From NCBI RefSeq assembly GCF_000238795.1, contig NZ_AFNK01000079.1:62001-126000 (forward strand): 64,000 nt of DNA, given 5' to 3'. A program made the position numbers and the translations under genes. Below the pieces are notes generated by a model. That model was not told the DNA's origin. It saw nothing but the letters and a program-made list of their open reading frames with translations, and did no database searches. This document shows, in pieces, positions 36,469-46,327 of this stretch (positions are counted from its first letter, which is position 1; every line of letters starts with the position of its first letter). The DNA is from Haemophilus sputorum CCUG 13788 (lineage in GTDB: Bacteria; Pseudomonadota; Gammaproteobacteria; Enterobacterales; Pasteurellaceae).

Positions 36469-37866
36469 CTATTTTAACCAAACAAAATAGCCAACTAATG
36501 AAAGTGCAATGATGCATACTAAGCTGATTTTATAAGAGCGAAGCATATCCCGTTGGGTCACAATACCAGTACTAAATGCAATGGCGTTTGGTGGTGTACC
36601 AACCGGCATCATAAAGGCACAAGATGCCCCGAAACCAATAATCAATGCAAAAGCGCGAGGATCAATTTGAAGTGATTGCGCAATAGAGATGAAGATTGGC
36701 ACTAACAATGCTGCACTAGCGGTATTAGAAGTAAATTCGGTTAAGACACAGATAAAAGCAGCAATAATTAAGCAAATAATGTAGTAGTGTTTACCTTCGA
36801 TCAGTTCTACGATGCCTTCTGCCATAATTTTGCTTGCACCAGTGTGGCTAAGCACATAGCTAAGTGTGAGACCACCACCGAATAAAAATAATACACCCCA
36901 TTCAGTGCCTTCTTGTAATTGTTTCCAAGTGGTTACGCGAGTTGCACAAAGTGCTAAGGCTGCAATCATTGCAACAAGGCTATCAAAGCTACCTATTTTT
37001 TCTTTTAAACCGAGTAAAGGTGAGATGAAGTTATTAACTTGGTCGCCAAAAACCCAGCACAGGGCAATGACTAAAAAGATGCCTAATGTGGTAATACGTT
37101 TGCGATCAAGCTGGATATTTTCTGCTACATATTCAAAGCTTGAATTAAATTTCGGGCGGAAGTTGAAATAAAGTACAGCTAAAGTTGCTGGTAATAATAA
37201 GACAACCATTGGTAGGCCATAATAAAGCCATTCTGCAAAGCCAATACCTAATTGAGAGGCGGCAATCGCATTCGGAGGGCTGCCAACTAATGTGCCCATT
37301 CCACCTAAACCTGCGCTATATGCAATACCTAAGATGACAAAAGCAAAGGTGTTGTGGTCTTTTTCTTTATCTAGGTTACTTAATAAACCGAGTGAGAGCG
37401 GTAACATCATTGCAGCTGTTGCCGTATTACTCATCCACATTGAAAGCACGGCAGTAACAAGAAAGAGATAAAGCACGGCAACAAATAGATTACCTTTGGC
37501 AAGCACCATGATTTTATTAGCAATCAGTTTATCAATTTTTTGAATATGCAATGCAGTTGCAAGCGCAAAGCCCCCAAAGAAGAGGAAAATGGTGGGATCA
37601 GCAAAAGCAACCAATGCTCGTTTAGAATCAACTAAGCCTAATAAAATAGACAGTACGGGAATAAAAAGGGCGGTAATAGTAACGTGTAAAGCTTCTGTGA
37701 GCCAAAGTACGGCAACAAATGCAAGTAGCGCTAAGGCTTTATTCGGTGCAGGGTCGAAAGGTAAAAAAGCTAATAATGTGAAAAATAAAATCACATCAAA
37801 AATAAAAATTATCGTGTTGCGATAATTTTTAGCTTGTTGAGTGTTGTCGTGTATTTGCTCAGACAT
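36469..37866 (-). CDS. DASS-family sodium:anion symporter, copy A
   Basis: An inner-membrane carrier of the divalent anion:sodium symporter (SLC13/INDY) family, 465 aa with 11-12 hydrophobic segments. Both family SNT motifs are present (MSNTATAAMM in the first half and TSNTASAALL in the second). Two similar loops, GSPPNAIAAS and GTPPNAIAFS, frame the sodium sites. Di- or tricarboxylates are the likely substrates. The frame opens at 37914; ATG 37866 (MSEQIHDN) has AAGG six bases upstream and is preferred. A close paralogue lies upstream. Confidence 0.88.
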   Translation of the reverse strand: MSEQIHDNTQQAKNYRNTIIFIFDVILFFTLLAFLPFDPAPNKALALLAFVAVLWLTEALHVTITALFIPVLSILLGLVDSKRALVAFADPTIFLFFGGFALATALHIQKIDKLIANKIMVLAKGNLFVAVLYLFLVTAVLSMWMSNTATAAMMLPLSLGLLSNLDKEKDHNTFAFVILGIAYSAGLGGMGTLVGSPPNAIAASQLGIGFAEWLYYGLPMVVLLLPATLAVLYFNFRPKFNSSFEYVAENIQLDRKRITTLGIFLVIALCWVFGDQVNNFISPLLGLKEKIGSFDSLVAMIAALALCATRVTTWKQLQEGTEWGVLFLFGGGLTLSYVLSHTGASKIMAEGIVELIEGKHYYIICLIIAAFICVLTEFTSNTASAALLVPIFISIAQSLQIDPRAFALIIGFGASCAFMMPVGTPPNAIAFSTGIVTQRDMLRSYKISLVCIIALSLVGYFVWLK

Positions 37867-37997
37867 AATCATCCTTAGGTATATTAGAGGATTTTTACTA
37901 TAACAAAAAATCACGCAGAGGAAATATCAGATAGTGTAAAGTATGAACAGAAATACATTTTTTGTACAATTTTTATCAAGATTCTTGCTTTAGATCA

Positions 37998-38043
37998 AAC
38001 ATCCCTTGCTCGATATGATAAGTATCATCAAGCAAGGGATGTT
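37998..38043. terminator. long hairpin between the two DASS genes
   Basis: AACATCCCTTGCT (37998-38010) and AGCAAGGGATGTT (38031-38043) are perfect inverse arms, and the inner ATGATA/TATCAT extends the stem. No poly-U run follows on the minus strand, so it could be a processing or stability element as well as a terminator. Confidence 0.65.
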
Positions 38044-38075
38044 CAAGCGGTTAAATTTGCGAAGAATTTTGCAAA

Positions 38076-39467
38076 TTAGTCTAGCCAGAAGAGATAGCCG
38101 ATAGTTGCAATCACAAGAATACAGATAATGTTTAGCCAGAAACCTGCTTTAACCATTTCGGTTTGTTTAATTTCACCGGTACCAAATACGATTGCATTCG
38201 GTGGTGTTGCAACTGGTAACATAAAGGCACAAGATGCGCCTAAACCGATAATCAATGCTAAACCTAACGGTGGCATATTAAGCGCTTGGGCAATCGAAAT
38301 AAAGATTGGCACTAATAATGCAGCACTTGCAGTGTTAGATGTAAACTCGGTTAAGAAGATGATGAAGGTTGCGACAATTAAGCCAATCACATAGAAGTGA
38401 CCACCTTCAATTAAGCTTACAATACCATCAGCCATGATTTTGCTTGCACCAGTTTGTCCAAGTACTTCGCTTAAGGTTAAGCCACCACCGAATAGGAATA
38501 ACACGCCCCATTCAGTACCTTCTTGTACTTGTTGCCAAGATGCCACGCGGGTAATACAAACGACTGCTGCAGCAGTTAATGCGACGATACTATCGAAGCT
38601 ACCGATTTTGCCAGAAATACCTAATAATTCAGAAATCCATGGATTAAGTTGAGAGCTGAATACCCAGAATAATGCTGTGAATAAGAAAATAACTAAAGTT
38701 AATACACGTTGGCGGTTAAGCTCAATTTTTTCAAATTGTTGATCAAAGGTGATATTAAATTTCGGTTTAAAGACGACATAAAGTGTGCCTACCATCAATG
38801 GCATCAAAATAAGCATAATAGGTAAACCGTATTTCATCCAATCAGCAAATGTAAGGTGTAATTGTGATGCCACGATAGCATTTGGAGGACTCCCTACAAG
38901 GGTTCCCATTCCACCGATACTTGCGCTATAAGCAATCCCTAATAGTACAAAAACATAGGTGTTATGATGTGCGTCGCGATCTAATTTACTTAAAATCCCC
39001 ATTGCTAAAGGTAACATCATTGCCGCAGTTGCAGTGTTACTCATCCACATTGAAAGAAATGCAGTTACACCGAATAAATAGAGCACGGCAACAGATAATT
39101 TGCCTTTAGAAAGTGCCATAATTTTGTTGGCAATGAGTCTATCTAATTTTTGAATATGCAATGCAGTAGCCAGCGCAAATCCCCCGAAGAAGAGGAAAAT
39201 GGTTGGATCAGCAAAAGCAATAAGCGCTTGTTTGGATTTCACTAATCCCAATCCAATTGCCAATAATGGAATTAGAAGGGCAGTCACAGTTACATGTAGT
39301 GCTTCGGTGAGCCAGAGCACTGCAACAAAAACCAATAAAGCAAGCCCTTTATTGGCTTCAGGTGTAAAAGGTAAAACTTTTAATAAGATAAAAAAGATAA
39401 CAACATCAGCAATAAAAATGAGGTTATTGCGAAAATTTGAGTTGTTAGTTGGTGCATTAGTTGTCAT
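38076..39467 (-). CDS. DASS-family sodium:anion symporter, copy B
   Basis: A 463-residue paralogue of the gene at 36469 with the same SNT repeats (MSNTATAAMM and TSNTASAALL) and the same GSPPNAI and ATPPNAI loops. The proteins are alike along their full length, so the pair arose by tandem duplication. The start at 39467 follows GGGAGG; the longer frame to 39500 lacks such a site. Differences concentrate in the N-terminus and in the middle loop near residues 235-300. Confidence 0.88.
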   Translation of the reverse strand: MTTNAPTNNSNFRNNLIFIADVVIFFILLKVLPFTPEANKGLALLVFVAVLWLTEALHVTVTALLIPLLAIGLGLVKSKQALIAFADPTIFLFFGGFALATALHIQKLDRLIANKIMALSKGKLSVAVLYLFGVTAFLSMWMSNTATAAMMLPLAMGILSKLDRDAHHNTYVFVLLGIAYSASIGGMGTLVGSPPNAIVASQLHLTFADWMKYGLPIMLILMPLMVGTLYVVFKPKFNITFDQQFEKIELNRQRVLTLVIFLFTALFWVFSSQLNPWISELLGISGKIGSFDSIVALTAAAVVCITRVASWQQVQEGTEWGVLFLFGGGLTLSEVLGQTGASKIMADGIVSLIEGGHFYVIGLIVATFIIFLTEFTSNTASAALLVPIFISIAQALNMPPLGLALIIGLGASCAFMLPVATPPNAIVFGTGEIKQTEMVKAGFWLNIICILVIATIGYLFWLD

Positions 39468-39634
39468 AAGAGCCTCCCACAAAAATAAGCTCAATGGCAA
39501 TATACTGCGTAAATCAGGGAATCTAAATAAGAATGTTATAAATTTGTGACAAGATTCACAAAATTTTTAAAAATTCGTGAGATTTATTCAAAACAAAATA
39601 AGAAAAGGCAAGATTATTCATCTTGCCTCTATGA

Positions 39635-41539
39635 TTAGCCATTTACATCGGCTTCATTGCCACGTTCTTGTAACCATTTTTTACGATCTTCAGAACGTTT
39701 TTTCACTAACATCATATCCATAATTTCAAAGGTTGAAGGTGTTTGCTCATCGCCTTCATCTAACGTCAGTTGAACTAAGCGGCGCGTACTTGGATCCATG
39801 GTCGTTTCACGTAGTTGGCTTGGATTCATTTCGCCCAACCCTTTAAAGCGTTGTACATTTAGTTTGGCTTTTTTGCTTGCCAAACGGTGTAAAATAGCTT
39901 CTTTTTCCGCTTCATCTAAAGCATAGTGGACTTGGTCTTTACCCACATCAATGCGATAAAGAGGCGGCATTGCAACATAAACGTGCCCATCTTTTACTAA
40001 TTGTGGGAAGTGGCGTAAAAAGAGTGCACATAGTAAGGTGGCAATATGTAAACCGTCAGAGTCGGCATCAGCAAGAATACAAATTTTACCGTAGCGAAGC
40101 TCTTCTAAATTATCACTATCTGGATCAATACCAATTGCAATCGCAATATCATGCACTTCTTGTGAAGCTAAGACTTGATCAGAAGAAACCTCCCAAGTAT
40201 TTAGGATTTTCCCGCGTAGTGGCAAAATCGCTTGGAATTCTTTATCTCTCGCTTGTTTAGCAGAACCACCTGCAGAGTCTCCTTCCACTAAGAAAAGCTC
40301 AGTTCGAGTTAAATCTTGTGAAAGACAATCTGCTAATTTACCTGGTAATGCTGGGCCACTTACCAGTTTTTTACGTACCACTTTTTTCGCAGCACGTAAG
40401 CGACTTTGCGCTGAGCTAATCGCCATATCAGCTAAAGTTTTACCAATCTGAACATTTTGATTAAGCCATAAGCTAAAGGCATCTTTAATCACGCTATCAA
40501 CATAGCTTGAAGCTTGGCGGGAAGATAAGCGCTCTTTGGTTTGACCAGCAAATTGTGGCTCTTGAATTTTTAAAGAAAGCACATAAGCACAGCGATTCCA
40601 CACATCTTCTGCGGTTAATTTCACCCCTTTCGGGAGTAAATTATGAATATCACAGAACTCTACCATGGCTTTAAATAAACCATTTCGCAAGCCGTTTACA
40701 TGGGTGCCACCTTGTGAAGTTGGAATTAAGTTGACATAACTTTCTGATAATAATTCTCCGCCTTCAGGTAACCAAGTTAACGTCCAACTTACCGCTTCAG
40801 TTTCGCCGACAACATCGCCAATAAAGGGTGGGTTAGGGAGTGATTCAGACTCTTTTAACGCTTCAGAAAGGTAGTCAGATAATCCATCTTCGTAGTACCA
40901 AGTTTCTTCATTATTGTTGATATGATCGATAAAACGAATCGTCAATTTTGGACATAATACCGCTTTAGCGCGTAATAAATGACGCAGACGGCTTACCGAG
41001 AAACGTGGGCTATCAAAGTATTTTGGATTTGGGTAAAAACGGACGGTAGTTCCAGTTTGTTTTTTCGGGCAGCTGCCAATAACAGTGAGTTCTTCCACTT
41101 TTACACCATTTTCAAAGGCGATTGCATAGATTTCTCCATGGCGTTTAATTTTGATTTCAACGCGTTGTGAAAGTGCATTTACGACAGAAATCCCTACGCC
41201 ATGTAAGCCGCCAGAGAAAGTATAGTTTTTATTTGAGAATTTACCGCCAGCGTGCAGTTTGGTTAAGATCAGCTCCACCCCTGAAATTTTTTCAGTAGAG
41301 TGAATATCAACCGGCATGCCTCGCCCGTTATCAATCACTTCTAATGAATTATCGGCATGTAAAATCACATCAATATGAGAGGCATAGCCAGAGAGGGCTT
41401 CGTCCACGCTATTATCAATAACTTCTTGTCCGAGGTGGTTAGGACGGGTGGTATCGGTATACATACCAGGGCGCAGTTGAACGGGCTCAAGATCTTTTAA
41501 AACGGTGATTTCATCCGCATCATATCGTTTGTCAGACAT
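39635..41539 (-). CDS. parE: DNA topoisomerase IV subunit B
   Basis: ParE is the ATPase subunit that with ParC decatenates daughter chromosomes. The 634-residue product has the GHKL ATPase motifs (VIDNSVDEALSGYA, EVIDNGRGMP, GGLHGVGISVVNALS), the TOPRIM segment FLVEGDSAGGSAKQARD and LADADSDGLHIATLL. MNPSQLRETTMDPSTRRL near the C-terminus is ParE-like. parC does not follow it here, unlike in several relatives. The start at 41539 lacks an obvious ribosome site. Confidence 0.96.
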   Translation of the reverse strand: MSDKRYDADEITVLKDLEPVQLRPGMYTDTTRPNHLGQEVIDNSVDEALSGYASHIDVILHADNSLEVIDNGRGMPVDIHSTEKISGVELILTKLHAGGKFSNKNYTFSGGLHGVGISVVNALSQRVEIKIKRHGEIYAIAFENGVKVEELTVIGSCPKKQTGTTVRFYPNPKYFDSPRFSVSRLRHLLRAKAVLCPKLTIRFIDHINNNEETWYYEDGLSDYLSEALKESESLPNPPFIGDVVGETEAVSWTLTWLPEGGELLSESYVNLIPTSQGGTHVNGLRNGLFKAMVEFCDIHNLLPKGVKLTAEDVWNRCAYVLSLKIQEPQFAGQTKERLSSRQASSYVDSVIKDAFSLWLNQNVQIGKTLADMAISSAQSRLRAAKKVVRKKLVSGPALPGKLADCLSQDLTRTELFLVEGDSAGGSAKQARDKEFQAILPLRGKILNTWEVSSDQVLASQEVHDIAIAIGIDPDSDNLEELRYGKICILADADSDGLHIATLLCALFLRHFPQLVKDGHVYVAMPPLYRIDVGKDQVHYALDEAEKEAILHRLASKKAKLNVQRFKGLGEMNPSQLRETTMDPSTRRLVQLTLDEGDEQTPSTFEIMDMMLVKKRSEDRKKWLQERGNEADVNG

Positions 41540-41627
41540 GCAAAATTCTCAATATTAGTCATGGAAATAAGGACAGGATTCTAAAAAATTTTAGTATAAA
41601 TGGCAAGCAATCAGGCGCTTAGTGAGT

Positions 41628-41674
41628 ACAAGCGGGTGGATTCTGCAAAAAATTTGCAAAATTCAACCGCTTGT
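41628..41674. repeat. inverted pair of Apl-type uptake signals
   Basis: ACAAGCGGGT at 41628-41637 faces AACCGCTTGT at 41665-41674, with AATTTGCAAAATT between and a run of T after. Confidence 0.75.
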
Positions 41675-41770
41675 TTTTTTAATGCTGAATTAGGATTAAA
41701 TTCATATTGTAAAGCAAATGCGTTTTTTTAGGTTTTTCAGGCGGATTATCATTAAATATGTAGTTTATGC

Positions 41771-41800
41771 TTTACATTTTTGGCGGATAAAGCGTAGAAT
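41771..41800 (+). promoter_or_regulatory. promoter of pnuC
   Basis: TTTACA at 41771-41776 and TAGAAT at 41795-41800 are 18 bases apart, placing the start about 26 bases before the pnuC ATG. Confidence 0.6.
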
Positions 41801-41832
41801 AGCCAAGAATTAACTACATTCTGGAGGAATGA

Positions 41833-42528
41833 ATGAATAAACAAGCACTTTCAGATTTTATCCGTCAAGAGCTGTCTGGTTGGAAACCGTTCGAAGTTTT
41901 ACTATTGGTTTTTTGTGTTGGTGCGCAACTTTGGTTGCTGATACAAACTTCAGCGCCCTTGTTAGATGCGATTTCTGGTATTACCGGCACTATTTGTGTG
42001 GTATTAGTCAGTAAAGGGAAGATTAGTAACTATTTCTTCGGTTTGATCTTTGCTTATACTTATTTCTATGTGGCTTGGCACCAAAATTATATTGGGGAAA
42101 TGAATAGCGTACTTTATATTTATTTACCGGCACAATTTATTGGCTATTTCTTATGGAAAGCCAATATGCAAAAAGATAATGCGGGCAGTGAAGAAGTCGT
42201 TGCTAAAGCACTGGATTTTAAAGGTTGGGCAATATTGCTAGTGAGCCTTACAGTATTTACCTTATTATTTATTGAAGCATTAAAAGCAGCAGGCGGAAGC
42301 TCAACTTCATTAGATGGAGTCACAACGATTACCACTTGTGCTGCACAATTGTTGATGATTTTGCGTTATCGTGAGCAGTGGTTGTTATGGATTGTGCTGA
42401 ATGTGTTATCAATACTGTTATGGTGGGAAGAGAATCCTGCGATGAGAGTGATGTACATTGCCTATTTAGTGAATTCTATTTACGGTTTCTATAACTGGAC
42501 TAAGCTTCAAAAACAATTAAAAGCATAA
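41833..42528 (+). CDS. pnuC: nicotinamide riboside transporter PnuC
   Basis: A 231-residue inner-membrane protein with about seven hydrophobic segments. PnuC imports nicotinamide riboside, and in Haemophilus it supplies the V-factor (NAD precursor) requirement. ISGITGTICVVLVSKGKISNYFFGLI and the WW-rich C-terminus (LLWWEENP, YGFYNWTKLQKQ) are typical. Ribosome site GGAGG precedes the ATG. Its presence agrees with growth on NAD precursors but does not show V-factor dependence. Confidence 0.92.
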   Translation: MNKQALSDFIRQELSGWKPFEVLLLVFCVGAQLWLLIQTSAPLLDAISGITGTICVVLVSKGKISNYFFGLIFAYTYFYVAWHQNYIGEMNSVLYIYLPAQFIGYFLWKANMQKDNAGSEEVVAKALDFKGWAILLVSLTVFTLLFIEALKAAGGSSTSLDGVTTITTCAAQLLMILRYREQWLLWIVLNVLSILLWWEENPAMRVMYIAYLVNSIYGFYNWTKLQKQLKA

Positions 42529-42540
42529 AAATTAAAATAA

Positions 42541-42603
42541 ACAAGCGGTCATTTTTCTCATTGGTTTTGCAAATAGCAAAAAATGAAGAAAAATGACCGC
42601 TTG
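42541..42603. repeat. perfect inverted pair of Apl-type uptake signals between pnuC and purD
   Basis: CAAGCGGTCATTTTTCT starting at 42542 is matched by the exact inverse AGAAAAATGACCGCTTG at 42587-42603. A 17-base stem between convergent genes makes a good bidirectional terminator. Confidence 0.85.
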
Positions 42604-42614
42604 CGTTTAGGAAA

Positions 42615-43901
42615 CTAGGCTTTTTCGCGAGCAATCGCGCGATAACCAATATCACGGCGATAGAAACGCCCAGTCCATTGAATTTGTTCTGCAAGGGCAA
42701 GTGCAGATTGTTGTGCTTCAAAAACGGAATTACCTAATGCGGTTGCACATAACACGCGCCCTCCATTGGTTAATAATTTCCCTGCTTTTTCTTCTACACC
42801 TGCTAAGAACACTTTTTGATTTGCGCTTGGTGTTTGTGGAATACCTGAAATTTCATCATGCTTACGATAATCACCAGGATAGCCTTCTGCTGCGAGTACA
42901 ATGCCTAATGCAGCTTGTTCTACCCAAGTTGATTTAACGCTATCAAGTTTTTCATCGCATGCAGCTAAGCAAAGTTCAACTAAGTCAGATGCTAATCGCA
43001 TCATAATCGGTTGGGTTTCCGGATCGCCGAATCGGCAGTTGAATTCAATCACTTTGGGTTGTCCGTTTGGCATAATCATTAAGCCTGCATAAAGGAAACC
43101 GGTATAAGGATTACCTTCTGATGCCATGCCATTCACCGTTGGGTAGATAATTTCATCCATCACGCGTTGATGAATTTCAGCGGTGACTACAGGTGCAGGG
43201 GAGTAAGCGCCCATGCCACCAGTATTTAACCCTTTATCACCTTCGCCTACACGCTTGTGGTCTTGACTGGTTGCCATCGGTTCAACGTGTTTTCCATCGA
43301 CCATCACGATAAAGCTGGCTTCTTCACCATCTAAAAATTCCTCAATGACAACACGGCTACCCGCATCGCCAAAGGCATTTCCTGACAGCATATCTTTAAC
43401 CGCTTCTTCAGCTTCTGCTAGAGTCATCGCAACGATAACCCCTTTACCTGCCGCTAAACCATCCGCCTTAATCACAATTGGCGCACCTTTTTCTTTTAAG
43501 TAGGCTAAAGCTGGCTCAACTTCAGTAAAGTTTTGATATTCAGCGGTTGGAATTTGGTGGCGAGCAAGGAAATCTTTAGTAAACGCTTTTGAACCTTCTA
43601 ATTGGGCGGCAGCTTGAGTTGGGCCAAAAATTTTTAATCCATTGGCACGGAAAGCATCAACCACACCTATAACTAATGGCGCTTCAGGCCCAACAATGGT
43701 TAAGTCGATTTGGTTGGCTTTTGCAAATTCAACTAATGCGGGTACGTCAGTGGCGGAAATAGCGACATTTTCAACCCCGTTTTCTTGTGCCGTTCCTGCA
43801 TTTCCTGGCGCAACGAAAACTTTGTCTACAAGAGGAGATTGGCGGACTTTCCACGCTAAAGCATGCTCTCGACCACCATTGCCAATAATTAAAATATTCA
43901 T
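42615..43901 (-). CDS. purD: phosphoribosylamine-glycine ligase
   Basis: PurD joins glycine to phosphoribosylamine with ATP in de novo purine synthesis. The 428-residue ATP-grasp enzyme has the N-terminal GNGGREHALAWK, the ATP-binding VIKADGLAAGKGVIVA and the signature RFGDPETQPIM. It is monocistronic here, without purH upstream. A perfect PurR box overlaps its predicted start site. Confidence 0.96.
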   Translation of the reverse strand: MNILIIGNGGREHALAWKVRQSPLVDKVFVAPGNAGTAQENGVENVAISATDVPALVEFAKANQIDLTIVGPEAPLVIGVVDAFRANGLKIFGPTQAAAQLEGSKAFTKDFLARHQIPTAEYQNFTEVEPALAYLKEKGAPIVIKADGLAAGKGVIVAMTLAEAEEAVKDMLSGNAFGDAGSRVVIEEFLDGEEASFIVMVDGKHVEPMATSQDHKRVGEGDKGLNTGGMGAYSPAPVVTAEIHQRVMDEIIYPTVNGMASEGNPYTGFLYAGLMIMPNGQPKVIEFNCRFGDPETQPIMMRLASDLVELCLAACDEKLDSVKSTWVEQAALGIVLAAEGYPGDYRKHDEISGIPQTPSANQKVFLAGVEEKAGKLLTNGGRVLCATALGNSVFEAQQSALALAEQIQWTGRFYRRDIGYRAIAREKA

Positions 43902-43924
43902 TTGAATTTCCTTGAAATAAGCTT

Positions 43925-43940
43925 AAGCAAACGATTGCGT
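43925..43940. promoter_or_regulatory. PurR operator of purD
   Basis: AAGCAAACGATTGCGT matches ANGCAANCGNTTNCNT at every fixed position. It begins 24 bases upstream of the ATG and sits directly downstream of the predicted -10, where PurR would block initiation. Confidence 0.9.
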
Positions 43941-43946
43941 AAGTCT

Positions 43947-43974
43947 ACTATATTTCTATAAAAACACCTAGCAA
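43947..43974 (-). promoter_or_regulatory. promoter of purD
   Basis: On the minus strand TTGCTA (43969-43974) and TATAGT (43947-43952) are 16 bases apart. The start site would fall at about 43940, at the edge of the PurR box. Confidence 0.75.
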
Positions 43975-44038
43975 AGATTCATTTGTAAATCTTTTTCCAA
44001 ATTTGACCGCTTGTCTGCAATTATGGTTAAAAAATAAC

Positions 44039-44066
44039 TTGCGAAATGTCGGATAGTCTGTATAAT
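44039..44066 (+). promoter_or_regulatory. promoter of the rpsF operon
   Basis: TTGCGA at 44039-44044 and TATAAT at 44061-44066 are 16 bases apart. The start near 44073 leaves an 85-base leader. Confidence 0.8.
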
Positions 44067-44096
44067 TTGCGCGTTCAGTCACATTTGTTTTTAATC

Positions 44097-44157
44097 CTTG
44101 CTTCCACAAGCTGGTGACTGGCTAACGTTGGAGGCTGCTAACCCGTAAGGATAGTCA
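44097..44157 (+). promoter_or_regulatory. possible S6:S18 autoregulatory leader
   Basis: The leader before rpsF contains GC-rich complementary blocks (AGCTGGTGACTGGCT and GGAGGCTGCTAAC) followed by CCCGTAAGG, which includes the ribosome site. In many bacteria the S6:S18 complex binds a structured rpsF leader. The location and the CCGTAAGG end suggest this, but I did not verify the fold. Confidence 0.4.
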
Positions 44158-44523
44158 ATGCGTCACTACGAAATCGTTTTTATGGTTCATCCGGACCAAA
44201 GCGAACAAGTACCAGCAATGATTGAGCGTTACACAGCATCTGTTAAAGAAGCTGGCGGTCAAGTTCATCGCTTAGAAGATTGGGGTCGTCGTCAATTAGC
44301 ATACCCAATCAACAAACTTCACAAAGCACACTATGTGTTATTGAATGTAGAAGCACCACAAAGTGTAATCGATGAGTTAGAAACTAACTTCCGTTACAAC
44401 GATGCCGTTCTTCGTAGCTTAGTTGTTCATACTAAAACTGCAGTAACTGAAGCTTCACCTATGGTGAAAGCTAAAGAAAGCAAAGCTGCTGAAGCAGTTG
44501 TAGTAGAAGAAGCAGGCGAGTAA
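44158..44523 (+). CDS. rpsF: 30S ribosomal protein S6
   Basis: S6 binds S18 on the platform of the 30S subunit. [25 protein letters not shown] and [20 protein letters not shown] are diagnostic. At 121 aa it is within the family range, with a variable acidic tail. It is first in the rpsF-priB-rpsR-rplI operon. Confidence 0.97.
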   Translation: MRHYEIVFMVHPDQSEQVPAMIERYTASVKEAGGQVHRLEDWGRRQLAYPINKLHKAHYVLLNVEAPQSVIDELETNFRYNDAVLRSLVVHTKTAVTEASPMVKAKESKAAEAVVVEEAGE

Positions 44524-44524
44524 T

Positions 44525-45077
<553 letters not shown>

Positions 45078-45095
45078 TAAGAAGAGGTAAGAACA

Positions 45096-45545
45096 ATGCA
45101 AGTTATTTTATTAGACAAAGTTGCTCACCTTGGTGGTGTAGGCTCACAAGTTGAAGTAAAAGCAGGTTTTGCACGTAACTACTTAATCCCACAAGGTAAA
45201 GCGGTTATGGCAACTGCAGCGAATATCGCTCACTTCGAAGCTCGTCGTGCAGAATTAGAAGCAAAAGCGGCTGAAGCATTAGCAAAAGCACAAGCTCGCG
45301 CGGCACAATTAAGTGCATTAGCTGCTGTAGCAGTTTCTGCAACTGCAGGTGATGATGGTCGTTTATTCGGTTCAATCTCTGCTAAAGACATTGCTGATGC
45401 ATTAACTGCAGCAGGTGTTGAAGTAGTGAAAGCTGAAGTACGTTTAGGCGAAGGCCCATTACGTAGCACTGGCGAACACGAAGTTAAAATTCACTTACAC
45501 CCAGAAGTGAATGCAGTAGTAACAATCAACGTTGTTACTGAATAA
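45096..45545 (+). CDS. rplI: 50S ribosomal protein L9
   Basis: L9 binds 23S rRNA at the base of the L1 stalk. The 149-residue product opens [21 protein letters not shown], with the [13 protein letters not shown] signature and the long connecting helix rich in A, E and K. It ends the operon and is followed by a strong terminator. Confidence 0.97.
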   Translation: MQVILLDKVAHLGGVGSQVEVKAGFARNYLIPQGKAVMATAANIAHFEARRAELEAKAAEALAKAQARAAQLSALAAVAVSATAGDDGRLFGSISAKDIADALTAAGVEVVKAEVRLGEGPLRSTGEHEVKIHLHPEVNAVVTINVVTE

Positions 45546-45567
45546 TCGAAAAGATTATAAAAGAAAA

Positions 45568-45590
45568 CCCAGCGAAAGCTGGGTTTTTGT
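45568..45590 (+). terminator. terminator of the rpsF operon
   Basis: CCCAGC-GAAA-GCTGGG, a stable GNRA tetraloop hairpin, is followed by TTTTTGTTTTTT and preceded by AAAA, so it may also serve the convergent rnt gene. Confidence 0.92.
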
Positions 45591-45600
45591 TTTTTACAAA

Positions 45601-46263
45601 TTATTTTGATTTTTCAACCGCTTGTAGTGGAAAACCGCCGAGATCTTTTAGACGATTAACCATTTGGCAGAATAATTCAGTTGTTTTTTCCGTATCATAA
45701 AGTGCGGAGTGCGCTTGTTTGCCATCAAAAGCAATATTTGCCATTTGGCAGGCTTTGACTAATACGGTTTGTCCGTACATAAACCCGGCAAGGGTTGCGG
45801 TATCAAACATTGCAAAAGGGTGGAACGGATCACGTTTAGCATTAATACGTTTAATGGCAGCGTGTAAAAAACCCTGATCAAATGCAGCATTATGTGCCAC
45901 AATTACCGCACGTTGGCAACCTTGTGCTTTCATCGCTTTACGAACCATTTTAAACATTTCTGGAATCGCAATGTTCTCCGGAACCGCGCCACGTAATGGA
46001 TTATCAATGTCGATGCCATTAAATTTAAGAGAATCTGGATTGATATTCGCTCCTTCAAATGGTTGAATATGAAAATGACATTGCTGATCTGGCACTAAAT
46101 AACCTGCATCATCCATTTTCACGGTAATTGCAGCAAGTTCTAACAATGCATCAGTTTGGGCATTTAAACCGGCAGTTTCTACATCAATAATCACGGGCAA
46201 ATAGCCACGAAAACGATTTTTTAGTAAATTATAATCGGTTGGTTGTTCGGTTTCTGTTGTCAT
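45601..46263 (-). CDS. rnt: ribonuclease T
   Basis: RNase T is a DEDD exonuclease that trims the 3' ends of tRNAs and other stable RNAs. The 220-residue product has the ExoI motif DVETAGLN near residue 26, ExoII near AHNAAFD and Exo[16 protein letters not shown] 46263 ([12 protein letters not shown]) gives the usual N-terminus; a longer frame to 46293 would run into the USS pair. Its 3' end encodes an Apl-type USS core (ACCGCTTGT near 45619). gloA lies upstream on the same strand, as in H. influenzae and E. coli. Confidence 0.94.
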   Translation of the reverse strand: MTTETEQPTDYNLLKNRFRGYLPVIIDVETAGLNAQTDALLELAAITVKMDDAGYLVPDQQCHFHIQPFEGANINPDSLKFNGIDIDNPLRGAVPENIAIPEMFKMVRKAMKAQGCQRAVIVAHNAAFDQGFLHAAIKRINAKRDPFHPFAMFDTATLAGFMYGQTVLVKACQMANIAFDGKQAHSALYDTEKTTELFCQMVNRLKDLGGFPLQAVEKSK

Positions 46264-46273
46264 AATAAAAACG

Positions 46274-46318
46274 CAAGCGGTCGAATTTTGCAAAAAATTG
46301 ACAAAATCAGACCGCTTG
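46274..46318. repeat. inverted pair of Apl-type uptake signals between gloA and rnt
   Basis: CAAGCGGTCGAATTTTGC from 46274 faces CAGACCGCTTG ending at 46318. Full-length USS with the TTTTGCAAA extension; likely terminates gloA. Confidence 0.8.
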
Positions 46319-46327
46319 TAAAAAGAG

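Noticed and set aside
45703-45711. AAGTGCGGA in rnt as a further Hin-type USS
   Set aside because: The last base of the core differs and the AT-rich extension is missing.
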